Below, piece after piece: positions 24,869-30,276 of a stretch of DNA of 32,447 nt (the stretch's first letter is position 1; every line of letters begins with the position of its first letter). The DNA lies in assembly GCA_029573725.1 (NCBI GenBank), contig JAKQDQ010000012.1, positions 1 to 32,447 of the forward strand, written 5' to 3'. Both the position numbers and the translations under genes were made by a program. This stretch comes from Verrucomicrobiota bacterium. GTDB taxonomy: Bacteria; Verrucomicrobiota; Verrucomicrobiia; Limisphaerales; JADLHS01. The notes under the pieces were generated by a model. It did no database searches. It was given only the letters and a program-made list of their open reading frames with translations, and was not told the DNA's origin.

Positions 24869-25369
24869 TCATTGTTCCGCCTGCCGTTTTGTGTCGGGGA
24901 GGGGTTTGCCGGCGCCCGGCCCGGGGTCTTTCGAATCAATGATGATGGTGACCGGCCCGTCGTTCACGAGCGACACCTGCATTTCTGCGCCGAACTCGCC
25001 CGTGGCCACGGGCCGGCCGAGCTGCCGGCTTAACGCGAATTTGAACTGGTCGTAAAGCGGAATGGCGATGGCGGCGGGGGCCGAGCGGGTGAAGGAGGGC
25101 CGGTTGCCCTTGCGGGTTTCGGCAAACAGGGTGAACTGGCTGATTACCAAAATTTCACCGTTGATTTCCGTCACGGCGCGGTTCATCCGGCCGGCCGCAT
25201 CGGCAAAGATTCGCATTCGGACGATTTTGCCCGCCAACCACTCGCCGTCCGCCGTGGTGTCGTTTTCGGCAATCGCCACCAGCACCAGCAAGCCCGGGCC
25301 AATCTCCGCGCGCACCGCGTCGGCGATGCGGACGCTGGCCTGGCGGACGCGTTGAACGACCGCGCGCAT
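24869..25369 (-). CDS. dtd: D-aminoacyl-tRNA deacylase
   Basis: A 166-residue protein matching DTD: RAVVQRVRQASVRI at the N-terminus, GLLVLVAIAENDT, GKIVRMRIFADAAGRMNRAV, the active-site motif LVISQFTLFAETRKGNRPSF (SQxxL) and the cross-subunit motif SLVNDGPVTIIIDS (NxGPVT). The enzyme removes D-amino acids (and Gly) wrongly loaded on tRNAs and acts as a cytoplasmic dimer. It is about 15-20 residues longer than most members because of a charged tail after IIIDSKDPG that is not part of the fold. Its ATG lies three bases after the stop of the LysM protein gene, so the two are co-transcribed, although no functional link is known. Confidence 0.96.
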   Translation of the reverse strand: MRAVVQRVRQASVRIADAVRAEIGPGLLVLVAIAENDTTADGEWLAGKIVRMRIFADAAGRMNRAVTEINGEILVISQFTLFAETRKGNRPSFTRSAPAAIAIPLYDQFKFALSRQLGRPVATGEFGAEMQVSLVNDGPVTIIIDSKDPGPGAGKPLPDTKRQAEQ

Positions 25370-25372
25370 GAC

Positions 25373-26728
25373 TTACGGGGGCAGCGGATAGAGGTAGCGC
25401 AGCGGCACGTTCACTTTCGCGCCGGCGGGCAGGTGGTTGAAATCCAGCTGAGGATTGGCCGCGCGCAGGACCTCCGGCGCCACGCCATAAACGCTGGCGA
25501 TTTGATGCAACCCTTCGCCCGGGCGGACGTTATGCGTTTTCATCGGTTCGGGGCGCGGCGGGGAGGGCGCATCCGGTTCGGGCGGCAGGGCCTCGCCCTG
25601 GGCGAGGGTGATGGCTTTGAGCTGGTCCAGTTCCAGTTGTTTCAATTCGATCTCGCGCTGCGCGGAGGTGAGCGTGGGATCGTTTTCAATCCGCGCCTGT
25701 TCGGCGTTGCGTTCCCGGTTGATGGCGTAAATGAGCGCCAGTGTGTCCGGGGTCGCCTCACGATTGCCGATGGCGTAAAGCGTGTCCAGGTACGCCGGGT
25801 CATGGAGCCGGACGTAAGTGGCGTAGCGTTCCGGGGTGAGGGCGTTGCGAATGGCCGTTTCCAGTTCGGCATTGAGCGCGGCCCGCTCCTCGTTGGCTGC
25901 CGGATCATCCCGGCCGGCCAGGCCGGCCAAACGAGCCTGAAGGCCGGCTGTATTGCGGTAGATGTTGCGGAACTCTTCGGGTTGCGTGTCGAATCCGGGC
26001 AAGTGGTCCAGCTGTTCCCGCAGATCTTCCGCCCAGCGCGAGAAGTGTAATTTAACCAGCTCCAGTTGATCCGGGCTCAGGGCGTCGCGCAACACCTCCC
26101 AGCGGACGGGATCGGCCTGTGCCTCCTTTCCGGAGGTTTCCAGCTGCGCCGCGCCCAGCACCTCGATGACGAGTTGTTTCTGGCCCGGCGTCAAGTTCCG
26201 CAAGTGGTCGTCGGCTTCCAGCGTGGCGCGGATTTGGTTGGTGGGCGCCGTGGACATCCGGGAGTTGAGCGCCGGGCCGGGCGTCCAATTTGGTCCGAAT
26301 AACTGGGTCATGATGTCGTTCCGCTCCTTGATAAAGTTCAGGGCTCGGCCCGGTTCCTCCCGGGCGGATTCGTCCGGGCGGACATTGGTCCACCACCGCG
26401 GATTTGGCGCCACCTCGTCGGGCGGGTATTTGGCCCGCAGCATTTGATTGACGTCGGCCAGCAGAATGTCGCGAATGGTTTCCTCCGGACAGCCGATGGC
26501 GCGCAGATTCCCGAGATAGACGGCGTAATCCGGTGATTCCAATTCCTGCCAGGAGAAGAACTGTCGTCGCACCACGACGGCCGTGCGGACATTGGTGGAG
26601 CCGGCGGTGTTCGTGAGGGCGGGGGGTGTTGGGGCGGGGGCGTCGGCCGGTGTGCTGGCGCGATACCAGAGCGCGGCCAGCACAAGGTTGGCGAGGAGCG
26701 AGGCCCCCAGCATGAAACGCCAGAACAT
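25373..26728 (-). CDS. Membrane-anchored LysM-domain protein
   Basis: A 451-residue protein with one N-terminal hydrophobic segment (FWRFMLGASLLANLVLAALWYR), probably an uncleaved anchor, then a Pro-rich stretch. A long, charged, mainly helical body (about 60-390) contains repeated-looking blocks (NLTPGQKQLVIEVLGAAQLE and ALSPDQLELVKLHFSRWAE). The C-terminus, about 400-450, is a LysM domain: THNVRPGEGLHQIASVYGV, APEVLRAANPQLDFNHLPAG, KVNVPL, which should bind peptidoglycan N-acetylglucosamine. A periplasmic location is inferred. The function of the body is unknown. The ATG at 26728 begins right at the hydrophobic segment and follows a -10-like box by five bases; an upstream TTG at 26776 is less likely. 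dtd follows by three bases. Confidence 0.85.
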   Translation of the reverse strand: MFWRFMLGASLLANLVLAALWYRASTPADAPAPTPPALTNTAGSTNVRTAVVVRRQFFSWQELESPDYAVYLGNLRAIGCPEETIRDILLADVNQMLRAKYPPDEVAPNPRWWTNVRPDESAREEPGRALNFIKERNDIMTQLFGPNWTPGPALNSRMSTAPTNQIRATLEADDHLRNLTPGQKQLVIEVLGAAQLETSGKEAQADPVRWEVLRDALSPDQLELVKLHFSRWAEDLREQLDHLPGFDTQPEEFRNIYRNTAGLQARLAGLAGRDDPAANEERAALNAELETAIRNALTPERYATYVRLHDPAYLDTLYAIGNREATPDTLALIYAINRERNAEQARIENDPTLTSAQREIELKQLELDQLKAITLAQGEALPPEPDAPSPPRPEPMKTHNVRPGEGLHQIASVYGVAPEVLRAANPQLDFNHLPAGAKVNVPLRYLYPLPP

Positions 26729-26733
26729 AAGGT

Positions 26734-26763
26734 AATCTATGGGTAACGGCCTGCCAGAACCAA
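26734..26763 (-). promoter_or_regulatory. Promoter candidate of the LysM-dtd unit
   Basis: On the minus strand TTGGTT (26763-26758), 18 bases, TAGATT (26739-26734), then five bases to the ATG at 26728. There is no Shine-Dalgarno sequence. Confidence 0.4.
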
Positions 26764-26812
26764 AGGAAAAAAACAATGCGAGAAAAGTTGCCGGGGCGGG
26801 CCGGCTTTCGTC

Positions 26813-26841
26813 TCGCCTGCCGCGGGAGGAACTGCTTTACT
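26813..26841 (+). promoter_or_regulatory. Weak promoter candidate of purM
   Basis: TCGCCT (26813-26818), 17 bases, TTTACT (26836-26841), nine bases to the ATG at 26851. A GGAGGA at 26825-26830 is too far from that ATG to act as a ribosome binding site. Confidence 0.3.
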
Positions 26842-26850
26842 GGCCGCCGC

Positions 26851-27918
26851 ATGAAACAGAAAGCGTACGCCGCCGCCGGCGTGGACATTGAGCTGGGGAA
26901 CAAGGTCAAGGCCACGCTCCCGCAATTGCTCGCCAGTACGCACCGCCGCGAAGTCCTCGGCAAGGTCGGCGGCTTCGGTGGCCTGTTCGCGCTCGACGTG
27001 AAGAAGTATCGCGCGCCCGTGCTGGTCAGCAGCGTGGATGGGGTGGGCACCAAGCTCAAGATCGCCTTCATGATGGACAAGCACGACACCATCGGCGCGG
27101 ACCTCGTGAACCATTGTGTCAACGACATCGCCGTGCTCGGCGCCGAACCACTTTTCTTCCTCGATTATCTCGGCACGGGCAAACTTGAGCCGCATGTCTT
27201 CACCGAAATCATCAAGGGTTTCGCCCGCGCCTGCGCGGAAAACCACTGCGCGCTCATCGGTGGCGAAACCGCGCAGATGCCCGGCTTCTATCAAGCCGGC
27301 GAATACGACGTGAGCGGCACGATCGTTGGCGTGGTGGAAAAATCCCGGATGCTCAACGGCCAGAAAACCGTGAAGCGCGGCGATGTGGTCATCGGCATCG
27401 CCTCCAGCGGCCTGCACACGAACGGCTATTCGCTCGGACGCAAAATCTTCTTCGAACAACTCGGTTGCAAACCCACGGATAGAATCCCGGGCCTCCGGCA
27501 CTCCATCGGCGCGGAATTGCTGAAAGAGCACATCAGCTACGGTCCGCTCGTGCAGAAGCTCATCAAGCGCTTCAATTCCGCACTCCGCACTCCGCGTTCC
27601 GCACTTCCCATTAGGGCGTTTGCGCACATCACCGGCGGCGGCTTTGTGGACAACATCCCGCGCGTGCTGCCAAAGACGCTCGATGTCGTCATCAAAAAAG
27701 GCTCGTGGGACATGCTGCCCATCTTCCGGATCATCGCGGAAAAGAGCGGTGTGCCGGACGAGGAACTGTATCAGGTCTTCAACATGGGGATTGGCATGGT
27801 GGCCATCGTGGCCGCGGACCAGGCGGCGGCTGTGTTGAAATGCATCCGCGCGCTCCGGCATTCCGCATGGATGATTGGCGAGGTGGTGCAGGGTGAGGGG
27901 GTCGCCAGAATCATTTGA
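26851..27918 (+). CDS. purM: Phosphoribosylformylglycinamidine cyclo-ligase (AIR synthetase)
   Basis: A 355-residue PurM, which closes the imidazole ring of AIR from FGAM with ATP in de novo purine synthesis. Motifs in order: KAYAAAGVDIELGNKVK, VLVSSVDGVGTKLKIAF (ATP/Mg region), DLVNHCVNDIAVLGAEPLFF, CALIGGETAQMPGFYQAGEY, GDVVIGIASSGLHTNGYSLG, AHITGGGFVDNIPRVLP and the C-terminal AWMIGEVVQGEG. The ATG at 26851 (KQKAYAAAG) fits the family; the frame is open to 26776. Odd: at 27577-27604 four copies of a 7-base unit TCCGCAC (third copy TCCGCGT) encode NSALRTPRSALP, an insertion just before AHITGGGF. The end (RALRHSAW) departs from the usual QGHKAW-like sequence, while a fragment with a more canonical tail lies at 29963. 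The heparinase-like gene follows by three bases. Confidence 0.95.
   Translation: MKQKAYAAAGVDIELGNKVKATLPQLLASTHRREVLGKVGGFGGLFALDVKKYRAPVLVSSVDGVGTKLKIAFMMDKHDTIGADLVNHCVNDIAVLGAEPLFFLDYLGTGKLEPHVFTEIIKGFARACAENHCALIGGETAQMPGFYQAGEYDVSGTIVGVVEKSRMLNGQKTVKRGDVVIGIASSGLHTNGYSLGRKIFFEQLGCKPTDRIPGLRHSIGAELLKEHISYGPLVQKLIKRFNSALRTPRSALPIRAFAHITGGGFVDNIPRVLPKTLDVVIKKGSWDMLPIFRIIAEKSGVPDEELYQVFNMGIGMVAIVAADQAAAVLKCIRALRHSAWMIGEVVQGEGVARII
27577..27604 (+). repeat. Four tandem 7-base repeats inside purM
   Basis: TCCGCAC, TCCGCAC, TCCGCGT, TCCGCAC in direct succession within the coding frame. The encoded segment (SALRTPRSAL) falls in a region that is not conserved in PurM. A related TTCCGCAT occurs again near the purM 3' end at about 27861-27868. 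Confidence 0.8.
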
Positions 27919-27921
27919 CCT

Positions 27922-29817
27922 ATGTGGCGGCGGTTTTTCCCGGGAGGTGAATGGCGGCGGCTTGGTTTGCTCGCGCGGGGGGTGGGGACGGCCGTGACGT
28001 TGTGGTGTGGGACGTGGGGGGCCGTCGCCCAGGCCGCGCCCTCCGGGCCGGCGGACTTGCTGGCTTCCCTGCGCCCGGAGCATCCGCGCCTGATCGTCAC
28101 GGCAACGGAGTGGCAAAACCTGCGCACCCGACGCTTCCAGAACCCGGAATTGGACGCGATTCTCCAACGGGTCGAGGCGGAAGCCCGGGCGCTGTTGCCG
28201 GCTCCGCCCGTGACGTATAAAAAACAGGGCCGTCGTTTATTGTCCGTGTCCCGCGAAGCGCTGGGACGTCTGGTGACCCTCAGCTTCGCGTACCGGTTGA
28301 CGGACGACAAAATTTTTCTGGCGCGCGCCCAACAGGAAATGGAGGCGGTCATCGCGTTTGCAGATTGGAACCCCTCGCACTTCCTCGACGTGGCCGAAAT
28401 GGCCGCGGGTCTGGCTTTGAGCTATGACTGGTTGTTTGCCGATCTGCCGGAAGCTTTGCGCGTCGCCATACGCCGGGCCCTGGTGGAAAAGGGCCTGCAG
28501 CCAGCCCTGGATCCTACCGCCAAGTGGAACGGCTGGCAGCGAGGGCAAAACAATTGGAACCAGGTTTGTTTTGGCGGTTTGACCCTGGGTGCGCTCGCCA
28601 TTGCCGAAGCGGCGCCCGGGTTGGCCCGCGAATTTCTGGCGCTGGCGCGCCGGCACAACCCGGCGGGACTGGCGCCCTACGCACCGGATGGGATTTATCC
28701 CGAAGGCCCGGCCTATTGGAATTACGGCACGAGCTATCAAGTGCTGATGATTTCCGCGTTGCAAACCGCCCTCGGCACCGATTGGGGGCTGTCCGCCGCC
28801 CCCGGCTTTCTGGCCAGTGCCGCCGCGCTGGTGATGCAAACTGGACCGACCGGTCGGCCCTACAATTTTTTTGATGCCAGCGACAGCGTGGCCTTTTATC
28901 CGGCGTTGTTCTGGTTTGCCCAGTCGCAGCACCAGCCGGGGCTGGTCCATTTCCAAAATCAATGGCTGCGGCAACGGCTCGCCGAGGCGAATTCCCGGCT
29001 GGCGCAGGACCGCCTGTTTCCGCTGGTGGCCGTGTGGGGACAAGACCTGGCAGACCCGGTGCCCATGCCGGCCTTGCCGTTGGCCTGGCATGGCGACGGC
29101 CCCAATCCGATCGGGGTTTTTCGCAGTTCGTGGACGGACTCCAACGCGCTCTTTCTCGCCTTCAAGGGCGGCTCGGCGCAGTTGCCGCACGCGCACATGG
29201 ACGCCGGCTCGTTCGTGTTGGAGGCCGACGGTGTGCGGTGGGCGGTGGACCTGGGGGCCCAAAATTATTTTTCCATCGAGAGCAAGGGATGGGACTTGTG
29301 GGGCCGCGGGCAGCAGAGCGATCGCTGGCGGGTTTATCGGCTGAACAATTTCAGTCACAATACGCTGACGCTGGACGGGCAATTGCACCGCGTGAACGGC
29401 GCCGCCCACATCACGCAATTCACCTCGAATTCTGCCACGCTCAACCTCAGCGCCGTTTTTGCCGGACAAGCCGGGCGGGTGACCCGGGTTTTTACGGTGG
29501 AGGACGATCGGGGAGTGCGGATTCGTGACGAGATCGCCGGGGCCAGAGCCGGTCTGCCAGTGCGCTGGCAAATGGTCACCCGGGCACAAGTGCGGCTTCA
29601 GGGCGCGCAGGCTGAATTGCGCCAGAACGGGCGCGGATTGCGTGCGACCATCCAGTCGCCGGCCCAGGCCCGGTTCGAGGTGGCCGACGCCCGGCCGCCG
29701 GATGACGGGGTGAATCAGGAAAATCCGCACACGCGGATTCTGCTGGTGAATGTGCCCACGTCGAGGTCCGGGGAGTTGACCCTGGTCATCCGTCTCGAAC
29801 CGGGGTTGCGGCCGTGA
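27922..29817 (+). CDS. Secreted heparinase II/III family protein
   Basis: A 631-residue protein with a signal peptide (LGLLARGVGTAVTLWCGTWGAVAQA). The N-terminal (alpha/alpha) part begins LRPEHPRLIVTATEW and holds WQRGQNNWNQVCFGG and DGIYPEGPAYWNYGTSYQVLM (about 200-275), typical of polysaccharide lyases of the heparinase II/III type. The C-terminal beta-sandwich starts with QLPHAHMDAGSFVLEADGVRWAVDLGAQNY, the family's conserved His/Asp block, followed by NNFSHNTLTLDGQLH. The expected role is beta-elimination of uronic-acid polysaccharides (heparin-, alginate- or ulvan-like) outside the cytoplasm; which one cannot be told. No other polysaccharide-use genes (SusD, TonB, sulfatase) are next to it. 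It starts three bases after purM with no ribosome binding site of its own, so it is probably coupled to purM, a strange partner. Confidence 0.9.
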   Translation: MWRRFFPGGEWRRLGLLARGVGTAVTLWCGTWGAVAQAAPSGPADLLASLRPEHPRLIVTATEWQNLRTRRFQNPELDAILQRVEAEARALLPAPPVTYKKQGRRLLSVSREALGRLVTLSFAYRLTDDKIFLARAQQEMEAVIAFADWNPSHFLDVAEMAAGLALSYDWLFADLPEALRVAIRRALVEKGLQPALDPTAKWNGWQRGQNNWNQVCFGGLTLGALAIAEAAPGLAREFLALARRHNPAGLAPYAPDGIYPEGPAYWNYGTSYQVLMISALQTALGTDWGLSAAPGFLASAAALVMQTGPTGRPYNFFDASDSVAFYPALFWFAQSQHQPGLVHFQNQWLRQRLAEANSRLAQDRLFPLVAVWGQDLADPVPMPALPLAWHGDGPNPIGVFRSSWTDSNALFLAFKGGSAQLPHAHMDAGSFVLEADGVRWAVDLGAQNYFSIESKGWDLWGRGQQSDRWRVYRLNNFSHNTLTLDGQLHRVNGAAHITQFTSNSATLNLSAVFAGQAGRVTRVFTVEDDRGVRIRDEIAGARAGLPVRWQMVTRAQVRLQGAQAELRQNGRGLRATIQSPAQARFEVADARPPDDGVNQENPHTRILLVNVPTSRSGELTLVIRLEPGLRP

Positions 29818-29962
29818 ACGGGAAACTTGTTTCGTGCCGGCGCTGCACGCCTGCTCCGTGCCTTACGGTCGCCGGATCGTGTTCGTGAAACAAAAGCACC
29901 CTAAAACCGGCGTGGAAATCTTGCTCCGCGTCAACATCGGCGCCCACGACGAGGTTTGCTGA

Positions 29963-30091
29963 ATGAAACCTTTTGCCATCGTCTCGGCGGACAAGGCGGG
30001 TGCTGTGCTGAAGTTCATTCAGGCACAGCAGCACAAGGCATGGATCATCGGCGAAGTCGTCAAAGGCCGGGGCGGGGTGCGAAGGATTTGA
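29963..30091 (+). pseudogene. Orphan C-terminal fragment of purM
   Basis: ATG AAA CCT TTT, then 38 codons that match the end of PurM: AIVSADKAGAVLKFIQAQQH and KAWIIGEVVKGRGGVRRI, then TGA. By hand count 24 of 38 residues equal the end of the intact PurM encoded at 27802-27918 (AIVAADQAAAVLKCIRALRH, SAWMIGEVVQGEGVARII). Both end with a stop at the same relative place. Similarity ends abruptly upstream of AIVS, so no ATP-binding or catalytic part is present and the fragment cannot be a functional AIR synthetase. It looks like the remains of a second, diverged purM or of a displaced original 3' end. Confidence 0.75.
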
Positions 30092-30211
30092 TATCGTAGC
30101 GGCAGGTTGCTGACGCAGAGCGGCGGCGTTTTTGGCGGGATGGGAGGGAACGCGCCGCGCGGCGACCCCGGCAAACCCGCTTTTGATCAGGAACAACTGG
30201 CATTAAACTTC

Positions 30212-30239
30212 TTGACCAGAAAATGGATCCGGCTAAATC
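30212..30239 (+). promoter_or_regulatory. Promoter candidate of the propeller-repeat gene
   Basis: TTGACC (30212-30217), 16 bases, TAAATC (30234-30239). The predicted leader to the ATG at 30277 is about 30 bases, without a clear Shine-Dalgarno site. Confidence 0.4.
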
Positions 30240-30276
30240 TCCTGCCTCGAGGACTCAACCATTGTTCACAACTCCG

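Larger units (their letters stand above)
29818..30276. other. Intergenic region holding a purM tail fragment
   Basis: About 460 bases without a complete gene. It contains the purM-like fragment (29963-30091). Just before that, in the same frame and separated by one TGA, is a 42-codon open stretch (29834-29962; GRRIVFVKQKHPKTGVEILL near its middle) whose origin I do not recognise. The rest, 30092-30276, holds only a promoter candidate for the next gene. Confidence 0.55.

Noticed and set aside
26737..28167. 476-codon open frame antisense to purM
   Set aside because: purM is unmistakable on the plus strand; the antisense frame spans two genes and has no recognisable sequence.
28237..29730. 497-codon open frame antisense to the heparinase-like gene
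   Set aside because: No domain is visible and the sense strand is well supported by conserved lyase motifs and signal peptide.
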